Assembly (NCBI RefSeq): GCF_028751195.1
Contig: NZ_CP066784.1
Coordinates: forward strand, 2,356,001 to 2,420,000
Reading direction: 5' to 3'
DNA length: 64,000 nucleotides
DNA from: Alicyclobacillus sp. ALC3
GTDB taxonomy: Bacteria > Bacillota > Bacilli > Alicyclobacillales > Alicyclobacillaceae
Shown here: piece by piece, positions 12,223 to 22,533 of the stretch
How the letters are laid out: each line of letters starts with the position of its first letter
How positions within the stretch are numbered: the first letter of the stretch is position 1
Program-made: the position numbers and the translations under genes
Notes under the pieces: generated by a model
What the model was told of the DNA's origin: nothing
The model's database searches: none
What the model saw: only the letters and a program-made list of their open reading frames with translations

Positions 12223-13311
12223 TTGAACGGACAAAATAAGTCCAAGCCCAAATGGCTGTGGGTCGTTGCACTGACACTGACCTTTTCATTGACCGGTTGC
12301 GGTATGTATCCGTCTGCGCCTGGTAAGTGGCCACATGGCTTTTGGGGTAGCATTTTGCAGGCGGTTTCACACGTCATTACGTACTTTGCGAACTATGTCG
12401 GGTACGGTCTGGCGCTGATTATCGTGACGATTATCGTCCGGCTGTTGATTTTGCCTCTGATGATCCGGCAGATTAAGTTCTCGAAGTCGATGCAGCAGCT
12501 GCAGCCGAAAGTGAGCGAAATCCGGAACAAGCATAAGGGCGACAACCAGAAAATCCAGCAGGAAACCATGAAGCTGTATCAGGAACACGGTTTCAACCCG
12601 ATGTCAGGCTGCCTGCCGATGGTTGTCCAGTTGCCAGTTTTGTATGCGTTGTTTGGTGCGATTGAAGGCAACGTGGCCCTTCACAAGGCGACATTTCTAC
12701 ATATTTTCCAACTTGGCCAACCTGATCACACGTTCATTTTGCCAATTCTGGCGGGCATTACAACGTATCTGTCTTCACGCGTCATGATGACGGGACAAGA
12801 CACGCAACAGAAGATGATGCTGTTCATCATGCCGATTTTCGTCTTTTTTATGGCGACTCGATTCGCGTCTGGTCTAGCGTTGTACTGGGTTGTCGGCAAC
12901 ATGTTTATGGCTGTTCAATCGTATTTCATCCGCGTCCGCCCCGCGCAATCGGCACAGGCTGCTGCTGTTTCCGCTGGGAAACTGCCTTCTAGGGCTGGTG
13001 GTTCCACTACGGCGCCTGTAAAAGAACAAAGTGGAAGAGTCAGTGCAAAGGGCGGGTCCTCCAGTCAGAAAAGTGGGCAGCCTGGTTCATCGAAGTCCGG
13101 TAACGCCTCGGGAAGTGGTAAGGCAAAGAGCAAACAAGCTGGTCCCACGCAGAAAAAACCTGTGCAACAGAAGTCCGCACAGAATGATTCTGCGGAGAGT
13201 CAATCCGGTGACAAGCCTGAAGCCAGTGTTCCGGTGTCACCTCCAGCGAACGCTACGCCCGACAGCACAGAGGCAGGAAACAATCAGGTCCAAAGAGAAG
13301 AAGAACAGTAG
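12223..13311 (+). CDS. yidC: membrane protein insertase YidC/OxaA (SpoIIIJ type)
   Basis: Inserts proteins into the cytoplasmic membrane, alone or with SecYEG; the Bacillus SpoIIIJ paralogue is needed in sporulation. The 362-aa protein begins with a lipoprotein signal (lipobox SLTGC, cysteine near residue 25), then the five-helix 60KD_IMP domain. The last about 110 residues are low complexity, rich in S, G, K, Q and P, longer than in most relatives. Start TTG 12223 is placed by AGGAGGT upstream and the lipobox distance; the open frame extends to 12133. Confidence 0.95.
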   Translation: MNGQNKSKPKWLWVVALTLTFSLTGCGMYPSAPGKWPHGFWGSILQAVSHVITYFANYVGYGLALIIVTIIVRLLILPLMIRQIKFSKSMQQLQPKVSEIRNKHKGDNQKIQQETMKLYQEHGFNPMSGCLPMVVQLPVLYALFGAIEGNVALHKATFLHIFQLGQPDHTFILPILAGITTYLSSRVMMTGQDTQQKMMLFIMPIFVFFMATRFASGLALYWVVGNMFMAVQSYFIRVRPAQSAQAAAVSAGKLPSRAGGSTTAPVKEQSGRVSAKGGSSSQKSGQPGSSKSGNASGSGKAKSKQAGPTQKKPVQQKSAQNDSAESQSGDKPEASVPVSPPANATPDSTEAGNNQVQREEEQ

Positions 13312-13338
13312 AATCGCGTCTAAAGAGGGGATCGTCAG

Positions 13339-14016
13339 ATGAAGCGGGTCGTCGCAACGGGCAAGACAGTTGAAGATGCCATCACTTCTGCACTGGTTCG
13401 GCTCGGCGCTACGCGCGCACAGGTCGAAGTGCAAGTGATTCACGAGCCCGTCAAAGGCATCTTGGGCTTCATCGGCGGCAAGGACGCACAAGTCGAAGTT
13501 CGACTGAAACTCCCGCCCCAGGAGGAAGCCAAGCAGTTCCTTGTTGATATGGTGACGCGAATGGGTGTTGACGCTGCCGTGCGGGTGCGTCCGCTGGAGA
13601 GTGGAGAAGAACACTCGTATCTACTCGAGGTTGTATGCGACGATGAGGCTGAGCTTGCGTCGGTCATTGGGCGCCACGGTACCGTCCTAGATTCGATGCA
13701 GTACTTAGTCAACATTGTGGCGAATAAACAGCACGGTGACTTTATCAAGTTCGTCGTGGACGCTGGAGGATATCGTGACCGTCGACGCAAAGGCTTGGAA
13801 CGCATTGCCGACCAAGCCGCGAATCGAGCCGTGCGGACTCGCCGGCCGGTGGAGTTGGACGAAATGCCATCGTCTGACCGCAAGGTAGTACACAGTCGGT
13901 TGCAGACACGTTCTGATGTAACGACTTCGAGTGAAGGCGTTGACCCGCACCGTAAGGTAATCGTTACACCGGTTCGCGGGAACCGGAGCCGACGCTCAGG
14001 ACATCACGGAGTCTGA
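13339..14016 (+). CDS. khpB: RNA-binding protein Jag/KhpB
   Basis: 225-aa protein of the SpoIIIJ-associated family. It shows the N-terminal Jag domain (KRVVATGKTVEDAI, with VKGILGFIG near 35), a KH domain (VIGRHGTVLDSMQYLVN) and an R3H domain with the R-x-x-x-H motif in SSDRKVVHSRL. Such proteins bind RNA and affect cell elongation and division in Gram-positives. Located right after yidC, the conserved order. Confidence 0.94.
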   Translation: MKRVVATGKTVEDAITSALVRLGATRAQVEVQVIHEPVKGILGFIGGKDAQVEVRLKLPPQEEAKQFLVDMVTRMGVDAAVRVRPLESGEEHSYLLEVVCDDEAELASVIGRHGTVLDSMQYLVNIVANKQHGDFIKFVVDAGGYRDRRRKGLERIADQAANRAVRTRRPVELDEMPSSDRKVVHSRLQTRSDVTTSSEGVDPHRKVIVTPVRGNRSRRSGHHGV

Positions 14017-14081
14017 TTGAAGGCATAAACTGTGCACAAAGAGCGCAGTGGTGCTGTTGATAGAGCAAGATGAAAAGCTAA

Positions 14082-14107
14082 CGACCCTTTCCACGAGGAG
14101 AGGGTCG
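14082..14107 (+). terminator. weak terminator-like hairpin before mnmE
   Basis: Seven-bp stem CGACCCT/AGGGTCG (14082-14088 with 14101-14107) followed by GGTTGTTATG, a poor T tail. It may end transcription of the yidC-khpB group incompletely. Confidence 0.4.
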
Positions 14108-14139
14108 GTTGTTATGTGGTGGACCAAGGAGGTATAGAC

Positions 14140-15546
14140 TTGGCGATGGAAAGCACGTTCAATCACGAACCGATTGCAGCGGTTGCGACTGCGCTAGGTG
14201 AAGCGAGCATCGGCGTTGTTCGCGTGAGTGGAGTTGGCGCGGCCGAAGTAGTGAAGCGTGTGTTTCGTACATCATCCGGGCGAGCTTGTACTCTCCCTCC
14301 CTCTCGCAGCGTGTTGTATGGGCAGGTCGTGGACCCAACACTGTACACGCTGGTGGACGAGGCTATTTTGGTGTGGATGCCTGCACCACACAGCTATACT
14401 GCAGAAGATGTGGCAGAGCTTCAGGTGCACGGCGGCATTCACGTCGTGCAGTCCGTACTCGAGTGTGCGCTTGCAGGGGGAGCGCGTCTAGCCGAGCCCG
14501 GTGAGTTCACGAAACGAGCGTTTCTGAATGGGCGCCTTGACTTGTCACAGGCCGAAGCTGTCATGGACCTGATTCGTGCGAAGACTGACTTGGCTCAACG
14601 CGCAGCGCTGGAGCAGGTCAAGGGGCGACTTCGGGATACCATCACGGAGTTGCGCAGGGAGCTCATCGGCTTGCAGGCGCATGTCGAGGTGACCCTCGAT
14701 TATCCGGAGCACGATGTAGAACAGGTTGCCTGTCAGGCGGTCGTTGTGACGGGATCAAAGCTGATTGAGGAAGTTGAACAATTGGCGGCCGCTTCCCGCG
14801 TCGGGCAAATTCTTCGAGAAGGAATTGCGACTGTGATCGTCGGGCGTCCAAACGTCGGTAAGTCATCGCTCTTGAATGCTTTGCTGCGCAGAGAGCGGGC
14901 TATCGTCACCGACATCCCGGGTACCACGCGGGATGTGCTGGAAGAGTACGTCAACCTGCGCGGTATACCGTATCGGTTGGTCGATACCGCCGGGATGCGC
15001 GACACAGAAGACGTCGTGGAGAAGATTGGTGTAGAGCGGTCGCGAGCGATGATTGATCAAGCCGAGCTAGCGGTTGTTGTCTTGGCTGGGAGTGCGGCGC
15101 TAGCGGAGGATGACTTGACGCTGCTCGGATTAACAGATACGGTGCCGGCGCGGGTCGCTGTGGTGAATAAATCGGATTTGCCGCGAAGTCTCGACCTTTC
15201 GCAGTTGAAGGAGCAGTTGCGACCGAAGGATGCTCTTGTCGAGGTTTCTGCGCTTGCAGGGACTGGACTTTCCGATCTCGAATTGGCGATGGAGCAAGTG
15301 GTGCTGGGTGGTGAAGGTCAGCTCAATGAGCGCACAGTTGTGACTAACGCAAGGCAGGGAACCCTTTTACGGCAGGCGGCGGTTGACCTTGAGCTCGCGG
15401 TTGACGCGGCGAAGCAGAGCGCTACACTCGATATCATCGCTGTCGCATTACAGGCAGCCTATGCGTCGCTTGGGCTGGTCATTGGTGAAGAAGTTGGGGA
15501 AGATTTACTCGATGAGATTTTTTCGCGCTTCTGCCTTGGTAAGTAA
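14140..15546 (+). CDS. mnmE: tRNA modification GTPase MnmE
   Basis: With MnmG it makes the (carboxymethyl)aminomethyl group on wobble uridine of certain tRNAs. The 468-aa product has the folate-binding N-terminal domain, a helical domain and an inserted G domain with GRPNVGKSS, DTAGMRDT and NKSD, and ends with the essential FCLGK cysteine motif. I start at TTG 14140, seven bases after AAGGAGG; ATG 14146 is the alternative. mnmG follows 63 bp later. Confidence 0.96.
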   Translation: MAMESTFNHEPIAAVATALGEASIGVVRVSGVGAAEVVKRVFRTSSGRACTLPPSRSVLYGQVVDPTLYTLVDEAILVWMPAPHSYTAEDVAELQVHGGIHVVQSVLECALAGGARLAEPGEFTKRAFLNGRLDLSQAEAVMDLIRAKTDLAQRAALEQVKGRLRDTITELRRELIGLQAHVEVTLDYPEHDVEQVACQAVVVTGSKLIEEVEQLAAASRVGQILREGIATVIVGRPNVGKSSLLNALLRRERAIVTDIPGTTRDVLEEYVNLRGIPYRLVDTAGMRDTEDVVEKIGVERSRAMIDQAELAVVVLAGSAALAEDDLTLLGLTDTVPARVAVVNKSDLPRSLDLSQLKEQLRPKDALVEVSALAGTGLSDLELAMEQVVLGGEGQLNERTVVTNARQGTLLRQAAVDLELAVDAAKQSATLDIIAVALQAAYASLGLVIGEEVGEDLLDEIFSRFCLGK

Positions 15547-15609
15547 GTAGTTTGAGGAGTTGCGCTGTGCTTGAGTGGTTATAGAATCTGACTGTGAGGA
15601 GCGATCGGT

Positions 15610-17493
15610 ATGTCCTACCAGGCGGGAGAGTATCAGGTGATTGTGATTGGTGCCGGGCATGCGGGTTGTGAAGCGGCACTGGCAGCGTCGCGCATGGGTT
15701 GCAAGACGCTGCTCATAACGATTAGCCTCGACACGATCGCGTTTATGCCGTGCAACCCCTCCGTCGGAGGGCCGGCAAAGGGCGTAGTCGTGCGAGAAAT
15801 CGCGGCGCTTGGCGGAGAAATGGCTCGCAATATCGACCGCACTTACATTCAAATGCGAATGCTGAACACGGGTAAAGGTCCGGCGGTTCAAGCGCTCCGG
15901 GCGCAGGCGGACAAAGCACTGTACGGCTTGACGATGAAGCATACACTCGAGCGCGAACCGAACCTGACGCTTGTGCAGGGAATGGTTGAAGAACTTTTAA
16001 CCGAAGGCGGCGAGATTCGCGGTGTAGTTACGAAAACCGGTGCTGAGTACTGCGCGTCAACGGTCGTCTTGACCACTGGCACATACCTGCGTGGACGCGT
16101 TTTTATCGGTGATATCTCGTATGAAAGCGGCCCGAATGGACAGATGCCTTCCGTCCGGTTAACAGACAGTTTGTTGGACCTTGGTTTTGAGTTGGTACGC
16201 TTTAAAACGGGTACACCTCCGCGCATCAACCGCAATACAGTGGATTTTGACAAGCTGGTCGAGCAACCGGGAGACCCAGAACCACAGCATTTCAGTTTTG
16301 ACCCAGATGTGCCCGTTCGAGAACAAGTGCCGTGTTGGTTGACGTACACAAACGAGTCGTCGCACAACTTGATTTTCGGAAACCTGCACAGGGCGCCGAT
16401 GTACACCGGGGATATCCAAGGGACCGGTCCGCGTTACTGTCCCTCGATTGAAGACAAGGTCGTGCGCTTTCGCGAGCGACCGAACCACCAGGTCTTTCTC
16501 GAACCGGAAGGGCGAGACACCTCTGAGTGGTATGTGCAGGGGCTGTCAACCAGTCTTCCTGAAGACGTACAGCGTGACATTTTACGGACGATTCCGGGGC
16601 TTGAACGTGTGGAGATGATGCGGCCAGGTTACGCGATCGAATACGACGCGATTGTGCCGACACAGCTGTGGCCGACGCTTGAGACAAAGCGTGTACGTGG
16701 CCTGTTTACCGCCGGGCAAATCAACGGGACTTCCGGGTACGAAGAGGCCGCCGGACAAGGAATTATGGCTGGAATCAATGCGGCGCTCCAAGCGCTCGGT
16801 CAAGAACCACTGGTATTGCGGCGGTCCGAGGCGTACATCGGCGTGATGATCGACGACCTCGTCACCAAGGGTACGAATGAGCCGTATCGATTACTCACGT
16901 CGCGCGCGGAGTACAGACTATTGTTGCGGCACGACAACGCCGACCTGCGGCTGATGGAGATTGGGCACGAAATTGGTCTGATCGAAGACGTGCGCTACAA
17001 GGCATTGATTCATAAAAGGGAGGCTGTTGCAAAGGAGATGGCGCGGCTGAAGCACACGTATGTGAAGCCGAGCGAGGCAAATCCAGTACTAGAGCGAATT
17101 GGCTCACGCCTTATTGAGGAACCGATGGCGCTTGACCAACTTCTGCGGCGGCCGGAAGTATCCTATACAGATGTTGGAAATCTTGGAGGTGCCGCGGCAG
17201 ATGCGCCTTCCGACGTGACAGAACAGGTAGAGATCCAAACCAAATACGCAGGGTATATCGACCGCCAACTCGCGGAAATTGAACGGCAGAAACGGCTTGA
17301 GGATAAGCCACTTGGCGCGGACATTGAATATGCATCGATTTCCGGACTGTCGATGGAGGCGCGGGAGAAACTCGGCGGCATACGTCCTCAATCGGTCGGG
17401 CAGGCGGCGAGGGTTCCAGGTGTGACGCCGGCTGACATCTCAATTTTGTTGATTTACCTCGAACAACAAGGGAGGCAGCGTGAGCATGCCTGA
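15610..17493 (+). CDS. mnmG: tRNA uridine-5-carboxymethylaminomethyl modification enzyme MnmG
   Basis: FAD-dependent partner of MnmE. The 627-aa protein starts with the dinucleotide-binding motif [12 protein letters not shown], has the family stretches [12 protein letters not shown] and [12 protein letters not shown], and matches the normal length of about 630. GAGGAG lies ten bases before the ATG. The end overlaps the start of rsmG by 14 bp. Confidence 0.97.
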   Translation: MSYQAGEYQVIVIGAGHAGCEAALAASRMGCKTLLITISLDTIAFMPCNPSVGGPAKGVVVREIAALGGEMARNIDRTYIQMRMLNTGKGPAVQALRAQADKALYGLTMKHTLEREPNLTLVQGMVEELLTEGGEIRGVVTKTGAEYCASTVVLTTGTYLRGRVFIGDISYESGPNGQMPSVRLTDSLLDLGFELVRFKTGTPPRINRNTVDFDKLVEQPGDPEPQHFSFDPDVPVREQVPCWLTYTNESSHNLIFGNLHRAPMYTGDIQGTGPRYCPSIEDKVVRFRERPNHQVFLEPEGRDTSEWYVQGLSTSLPEDVQRDILRTIPGLERVEMMRPGYAIEYDAIVPTQLWPTLETKRVRGLFTAGQINGTSGYEEAAGQGIMAGINAALQALGQEPLVLRRSEAYIGVMIDDLVTKGTNEPYRLLTSRAEYRLLLRHDNADLRLMEIGHEIGLIEDVRYKALIHKREAVAKEMARLKHTYVKPSEANPVLERIGSRLIEEPMALDQLLRRPEVSYTDVGNLGGAAADAPSDVTEQVEIQTKYAGYIDRQLAEIERQKRLEDKPLGADIEYASISGLSMEAREKLGGIRPQSVGQAARVPGVTPADISILLIYLEQQGRQREHA

Positions 17494-18202
17494 GTGGGAC
17501 GGCAGTGAGTGGGGGTGGAGTGAGCAGGCACGGACCCGATTTGCTCGCTACTACGAGCTGCTAGTCGAGTGGAACGGACGGATGAACCTGACCAACATCG
17601 TCGACCGCCATGAAGTCTACGTCAAGCACTTTTACGACAGTGTATGGGTGCGCGAAGTTCCAGAGTGGCAAAGGTTGATGCGTAATGGTGGTCGGGTCGT
17701 GGATGTCGGTACCGGAGCCGGCTTTCCCGGTATGGCGCTCGCAATTCTCGAACCTGAGTGTGAGTTTGTGTTGCTCGACGCTCTGCAGAAGAGGATTGGC
17801 TTCTTGGAGACCGTTGCCAATGAGCTTGGACTTGGGAACGTTCGGGTGGTTCACGCGCGAGCGGAGGATGGAGCGCGTCAGAGCGGATTGAGGGCGTCTT
17901 TTGACGCAGTGTTATCGAGAGCAGTAGCTAGACTTAACGTTTTGATGGAGTACACCTTGCCGTTCGCGAAAGTCGGTGGGACTGTGTTTGCGTACAAAGG
18001 ACCAGGCGTGGAAGAAGAGTGGCAGGATGGTCAAGGTGCTGCTAAAGTCCTCGGCGGGTCAGTCCCAGTTCGGGTTGACAGGACGCTGCCGGAGCAGATG
18101 GGTGAGCGCGTGTTGGTGGTCGTTCCCAAAGTGATGCAGACTCCGAAGACCTTCCCGCGCAAAGCCGGCACGCCGCAAAAGCAACCCCTGAAAGCAAAGT
18201 AG
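17480..18202 (+). CDS. rsmG: 16S rRNA (guanine-527-N7) methyltransferase RsmG
   Basis: SAM-dependent methyltransferase acting on the 530 loop of 16S rRNA. The 240-aa protein has the family motif NLTNI near residue 37 and the SAM-binding loop [16 protein letters not shown] near 75. GTG 17480 lies four bases after GGGAGG; ATG 17486 is also possible. Overlap with mnmG suggests translational coupling. Confidence 0.95.
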   Translation: MSMPEWDGSEWGWSEQARTRFARYYELLVEWNGRMNLTNIVDRHEVYVKHFYDSVWVREVPEWQRLMRNGGRVVDVGTGAGFPGMALAILEPECEFVLLDALQKRIGFLETVANELGLGNVRVVHARAEDGARQSGLRASFDAVLSRAVARLNVLMEYTLPFAKVGGTVFAYKGPGVEEEWQDGQGAAKVLGGSVPVRVDRTLPEQMGERVLVVVPKVMQTPKTFPRKAGTPQKQPLKAK

Positions 18203-18403
18203 TGCCGCAGTTTTTGCCGGTGTCCGTAGGGAACCAACCGCGAGGTGGCGGTGCGTCGCCTGTCGCATTGTGACGAAGGCTAGGAAGCTTTGTCGGCGTG
18301 CAGGATTTGCTGACTAGGTGTGGAACTCGTGACAGTGTAAACAGAGCGGGAGTTGTAAACGTACCGAACTGCCCGACAGGGCTTTGAAAACGGGGGAGAT
18401 GGG

Positions 18404-19282
18404 ATGAAAGAGTCCTTGGTGAGTCGGATAGGCGTGACCCGCGAAAAGGTCGAGCCCAGTTTGGGCGTCGTCGATCTCGACGTCTCAACGATTGTCTCGA
18501 ACCCTTTTCAACCGAGGTCCGTTTTTGACGAGGACAGCATTGCAGAACTGGCGCGAACTATCCAGACTCACGGTGTAATTCAGCCAGTGGTCGTTCGCTT
18601 TCGAAACGGCGCGTATGAGCTGATTGCAGGTGAGCGTAGGTGGCGCGCGGTACGCCATCTTGGGTGGTCAACGATTCCCGCGATTGTCCGTGAGATGAAT
18701 GATGCACAGACAGCGTCTGCGGCGCTGATTGAAAACTTGCAACGTGAGGGCTTGACGCCGATTGAAGAGGCCGTTGCGTATCAACAACTGTTGGAGATGC
18801 ACGGTTTAACGCAAGAGAGTCTGGCGCAGAGACTAGGTAAGGGTCAGTCAACGATCGCCAACAAGCTACGGCTGTTGCATCTGCCAGAAGCCGTTCAGCA
18901 AGCTTTGTTGGCACGTCAGGTGACAGAGCGCCACGCGCGCGCGTTGCTCGCGTTGCCGAGCGAGGAAATGCAACTAAAGTTGTTGCAAGAGGCAATTGAG
19001 CGCGGGTGGAACGTGAAACAACTCGAAGAGCGGGTAAAGAGTGTGATTACGAAGCTAGAGCGGCAGAAGCCAAAGCGTCCAAAGAAGCGTGGGTTATCGC
19101 GAGACGTTCGCTTGGCAGTGAACACGATTCGACAGTCACTCGAAATGATTGAAAAGACGGGATTTCAAGTGGAGTGTCAGGAGAATGACGAGTCGGACTT
19201 CATTGAGTTTGTGATTCGTGTACCAAAGTCTGGAATGAAACCTACACCTGTAGTCGCAGAGGCGGAAGAACCGGTGTCTTGA
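18404..19282 (+). CDS. noc: nucleoid occlusion protein Noc (ParB-like)
   Basis: ParB-family CTP-dependent DNA-binding protein that blocks septum formation over the nucleoid. 292 aa with an N-terminal segment that may contact the membrane, the NPFQPR motif near 34, the CTPase motif GERRWRA near 75 and a helix-turn-helix around LGKGQSTIANKLRLL. It lies between rsmG and soj, as noc does in Bacillus, which separates it from the ParB proper encoded at 20276. GGGGGAG precedes the ATG. Confidence 0.93.
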   Translation: MKESLVSRIGVTREKVEPSLGVVDLDVSTIVSNPFQPRSVFDEDSIAELARTIQTHGVIQPVVVRFRNGAYELIAGERRWRAVRHLGWSTIPAIVREMNDAQTASAALIENLQREGLTPIEEAVAYQQLLEMHGLTQESLAQRLGKGQSTIANKLRLLHLPEAVQQALLARQVTERHARALLALPSEEMQLKLLQEAIERGWNVKQLEERVKSVITKLERQKPKRPKKRGLSRDVRLAVNTIRQSLEMIEKTGFQVECQENDESDFIEFVIRVPKSGMKPTPVVAEAEEPVS

Positions 19283-19515
19283 TACTGGTGTGGGTTGTGA
19301 ACTCGCTGAGAGGCTTTGACTGCTGCCGTCACATACGCGGCCGTATCTCCCACGGCTGCGTATCGCTGCTGGAAGTTTTCTGGACAAGTCCCCCCATTTT
19401 TCGCGATTTGAAGTACAATGGAGAGTAGCTAATCGGACGAGCATTCCCCCGTAGGTCGACGTAGTCGATGAACTTACGGGAGGTGTTTTTTGTCTGTGTA
19501 AGGGAGGTCGCTCGA

Positions 19516-20307
19516 GTGACCACTGGTCGGGTCATTGCGATTGCAAATCAAAAGGGCGGTGTCGGTAAGACGACGACAGCCGTGAACCTCGGTGCCTGTC
19601 TCGCAAGTCTTGGGAAAAAGGTACTGTTGATCGATATAGACCCGCAGGGTAACACGACGTCAGGTATTGGAATTAATAAAGCAGACGTAAAACACTGTAT
19701 TTATGATGTCATTATTAATGATGTGGCAATTCAGGACGCAGTGCTACAAACACAAGTGGACGACCTGTCCCTTTTGCCAGCGACAATTCAACTGGCTGGG
19801 GCGGAAATTGAGCTGGTGCCTACGATTTCTCGCGAAGTCCGGTTGCGGCGTGCTGTTCATCCACTGCGGCAACAGTTTGAATACATTCTGATTGACTGTC
19901 CGCCGTCGCTGGGTCTGCTCACCGTGAACGCCTTAACGGCCGCAGATTCAGTACTCATCCCGATTCAGTGCGAGTACTATGCACTCGAGGGATTGAGTCA
20001 GTTATTGAACACCATCCGGTTGGTACAAAAGCACTTAAACACGTCACTGGAAGTCGAAGGTGTGCTTCTGACCATGCTGGACGCACGTACAAACCTTGGG
20101 CTTCAAGTCATTGAGGACGTCAAGAAATTCTTTCGGGATAAGGTCTATCACACGGTCATTCCACGCAACGTTCGCTTGAGCGAGGCACCGAGCCACGGCC
20201 GACCCGTCATTAACTATGACGCGCGGTCAAAGGGCGCCGAGACGTATATGGACTTGGCAAAGGAAGTGATCCGCAGTGACCAAACGGGCGTTGGGAAAAG
20301 GGCTTGA
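19516..20307 (+). CDS. soj: chromosome-partitioning ATPase ParA/Soj
   Basis: MinD/ParA Walker ATPase that acts with ParB in origin segregation and regulates DnaA. 263 aa with the deviant Walker A KGGVGKTT near residue 14, DIDPQGN and DCPPSLG. I choose GTG 19516 with AGGGAGGT seven bases upstream; the frame is open to 19468 but the extra 16 residues are untypical. Overlaps parB by 32 bp. Confidence 0.95.
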   Translation: MTTGRVIAIANQKGGVGKTTTAVNLGACLASLGKKVLLIDIDPQGNTTSGIGINKADVKHCIYDVIINDVAIQDAVLQTQVDDLSLLPATIQLAGAEIELVPTISREVRLRRAVHPLRQQFEYILIDCPPSLGLLTVNALTAADSVLIPIQCEYYALEGLSQLLNTIRLVQKHLNTSLEVEGVLLTMLDARTNLGLQVIEDVKKFFRDKVYHTVIPRNVRLSEAPSHGRPVINYDARSKGAETYMDLAKEVIRSDQTGVGKRA

Positions 20308-21133
20308 GGCACTAATCCCTCAGTTGGACGTGACGGATAACGACACAGTCTCGTCAGTATCGATTGGCCAGTTGCGGCCAAACCCGTATCAGCCGCGGCG
20401 GACCTTTAACGAGGAGAAACTGACTGAGCTCGCTCAGTCGATTGAACAGCATGGAATCATTCAACCCCTCGTCGTGCGCAAGAGTACAGTTCGTGGTTAC
20501 GACATTGTAGCGGGAGAAAGAAGGTTTCGCGCCGCGCAGCGGGCCGGCCTTTCGGTGGTACCCGTCGTGGTGCGAGAGTTCTCTGATGTCGAACTGATGG
20601 AAGTCGCGATCATTGAAAACTTGCAGCGTGAGGACTTAAATGCGATTGAAGTGGCGGATGCGTACGCGAATCTCATGAATCGGTGTGGTTTGACACAAGA
20701 TGAACTAGCGACACGGGTGGGCCAGAGTCGCAGCCATGTGGCGAATATGCTGCGATTATTGAACTTGCCGAATGCGGTTCGTGAGTATGTTTCACGTGGA
20801 ACATTGTCCATGGGGCACGCTCGAGCACTCCTGGCAGTAGACAACGCTGATGCGCAAGAGCAGTTGGCTAAGCGGGTTGTGGAAGAGGATATGAGTGTGC
20901 GGAAGTTAGAGTCGGTCGTGTACAAGCCGGCGACGGGTGTTTCACGTGAAACACAAAAGAAACACCATCCCGAGGAAACCCGCTATCGCCGATATGAAGA
21001 ACAATTTCGTACGGTGCTTGGAACTGCCGTCAAGATCCATCCAGGAAAAAAGCGCGGAAAAATTGAGATCGAGTATTTTTCACAGGAAGACCTAGAACGG
21101 ATTCTCAATCTCCTCTCAACTCAGAATCACTAG
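20276..21133 (+). CDS. parB: chromosome-partitioning protein ParB/Spo0J
   Basis: CTP-dependent DNA clamp that loads at parS and recruits SMC. 285 aa beginning TKRALGKGLEALIP, with NPYQPR near residue 36, GERRFRAA near 76 and a helix-turn-helix in VGQSRSHVANMLRLL. The gene itself contains two parS sites. Start GTG 20276, inside the end of soj. Confidence 0.96.
   Translation: MTKRALGKGLEALIPQLDVTDNDTVSSVSIGQLRPNPYQPRRTFNEEKLTELAQSIEQHGIIQPLVVRKSTVRGYDIVAGERRFRAAQRAGLSVVPVVVREFSDVELMEVAIIENLQREDLNAIEVADAYANLMNRCGLTQDELATRVGQSRSHVANMLRLLNLPNAVREYVSRGTLSMGHARALLAVDNADAQEQLAKRVVEEDMSVRKLESVVYKPATGVSRETQKKHHPEETRYRRYEEQFRTVLGTAVKIHPGKKRGKIEIEYFSQEDLERILNLLSTQNH
20788..20803. other. parS: parS site with one mismatch
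   Basis: TGTTTCACGTGGAACA, one base from the 16-bp consensus, inside parB. Confidence 0.8.
20938..20953. other. parS: perfect parS site
   Basis: TGTTTCACGTGAAACA, the exact consensus palindrome, inside parB as in B. subtilis spo0J. Confidence 0.95.
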
Positions 21134-21147
21134 GTGGTGTTCGCCTC

Positions 21148-21876
21148 TTGTTTCTCGCAGGGACGCTTGTCAACACGTTCGCAATTCTCCTTGGTGCCGG
21201 CATCGGCGTCCTTGTTCCCAACATCCCTGAACGGGTAAAGACGACAGTGATGCAGGGACTATCCCTAACCGTGATTGTGATTGGACTCAGTATGGCGATG
21301 AGTGATACCAAGGACATCCTCATCGTCATTCTCAGTCTCGTGATTGGTGGACTGCTCGGAGAGTGGATAAGCATCGAGGCTTGGCTCGACCGCCTCGGTG
21401 GGTGGGCGCAGCGCAGAAGTGGGAAAAATCCCGGAACAAGCTCAGTATCTGACGCGTTTGTCACAGCAAGCCTCGTCTTCTGCGTTGGGTCCATGGCTGT
21501 AGTCGGCGCCATTCAAAGCGGCCTGCAAGGCAATAATACAACTCTGTACGCAAAGTCCATGTTGGACTTCGTTACGTCCACAGTGTTTACGACTACCATG
21601 GGCTTTGGCGTGGCTTTGGCCGCGGTTCCCGTTTTGTTCTATGAAGGGCTGATTGCAACCATTTCTCACTTTGCGGGGAACGCCTTGAATGCCCCCGCAG
21701 TGATTGCGTGCATGACAGCGGTTGGTGGCATTCTAATTGTAGGCATTGGAGTCAACCTACTCGGTGTAAAGAAGATTGCCGTTGGCAATCTGCTCCCTAG
21801 TATGTTCGTCGCAACTGGACTCAAAGTCATCGCACCCATTGTCACTCACTATGCAACGACTTTGCTCCATACATGA
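21148..21876 (+). CDS. DUF554 family membrane protein
   Basis: 242-aa protein with seven or so hydrophobic helices, beginning LFLAGTLVNTFAILLGAGIG and containing GLSLTVIVIG and FCVGSMAVVGAIQSGL, the pattern of the YdfK/DUF554 family of probable transporters; the substrate is not known. TTG start with AGGTGGTG upstream, 14 bp after parB, so probably in the same transcript. Confidence 0.85.
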   Translation: MFLAGTLVNTFAILLGAGIGVLVPNIPERVKTTVMQGLSLTVIVIGLSMAMSDTKDILIVILSLVIGGLLGEWISIEAWLDRLGGWAQRRSGKNPGTSSVSDAFVTASLVFCVGSMAVVGAIQSGLQGNNTTLYAKSMLDFVTSTVFTTTMGFGVALAAVPVLFYEGLIATISHFAGNALNAPAVIACMTAVGGILIVGIGVNLLGVKKIAVGNLLPSMFVATGLKVIAPIVTHYATTLLHT

Positions 21877-21993
21877 GCCATCCATAAAATTGCCAACACG
21901 AAATGACGAAGCGAATGGCATACTAAGCCCACTGAAGCGTGAACCATAGACATGTAGGCGGTCCGCAAGAGAGGCTGGGGAGGTACAATCGGG

Positions 21994-22533
21994 ATGTTAA
22001 CTCAGATTCAAAGTCATTTACTCATCACGTTTGGTGTCGTCGCAGCAGTCGCTGTCATCGCTTTAATCATCGCCATTGTGGCGCTCTCAGTGAACGCGAA
22101 GCTGCGGCGTCAAGTGCGCCGTTGGAAGTCCATCCATGAAACTGCGGACCTAGACGTGGTGTATGAGAACACGATGGGTGCGGTCCACGAGATGAGGGCG
22201 ATTCTCGAAAAAATGGAGCAAGCAGAAATCGCCGGCCTGCACCAGGACATCCAAAACCTGCGCAGGGTCCTTCGCAGCAAAGTCGGGACGCCGCAGGTAT
22301 ATCGCTACAATGCGTTCTCCAACCAGGGTAGCGACCTGAGCTTTTCGGTGGCGTTGCTTGACGAAGACCAAAACGGTGTGGTCTTCTCCTCCATTTACGG
22401 CCGTGAGGAGTCGCGTACATATGCAAAACCAGTGATGCAAGGCGCGTCGCGTTATCCCCTGACAGATGAGGAGACGAGCGTCATCTCGCAAGCGGCTCCG
22501 ACGGCAGAGCCGGCGGGACGCAGCGACCATTAA
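21994..22533 (+). CDS. DUF4446 family membrane-anchored protein
   Basis: 179 aa: one N-terminal membrane helix (residues about 10-30), a coiled-coil stretch and a soluble domain with GSDLSFSVALLDEDQNGVVFSSI and ESRTYAKPV, typical of DUF4446 proteins found near spo0J in spore-formers. Function unknown. GGGGAGG lies upstream of the ATG. It converges with yyaC and overlaps its end by 4 bp. Confidence 0.85.
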   Translation: MLTQIQSHLLITFGVVAAVAVIALIIAIVALSVNAKLRRQVRRWKSIHETADLDVVYENTMGAVHEMRAILEKMEQAEIAGLHQDIQNLRRVLRSKVGTPQVYRYNAFSNQGSDLSFSVALLDEDQNGVVFSSIYGREESRTYAKPVMQGASRYPLTDEETSVISQAAPTAEPAGRSDH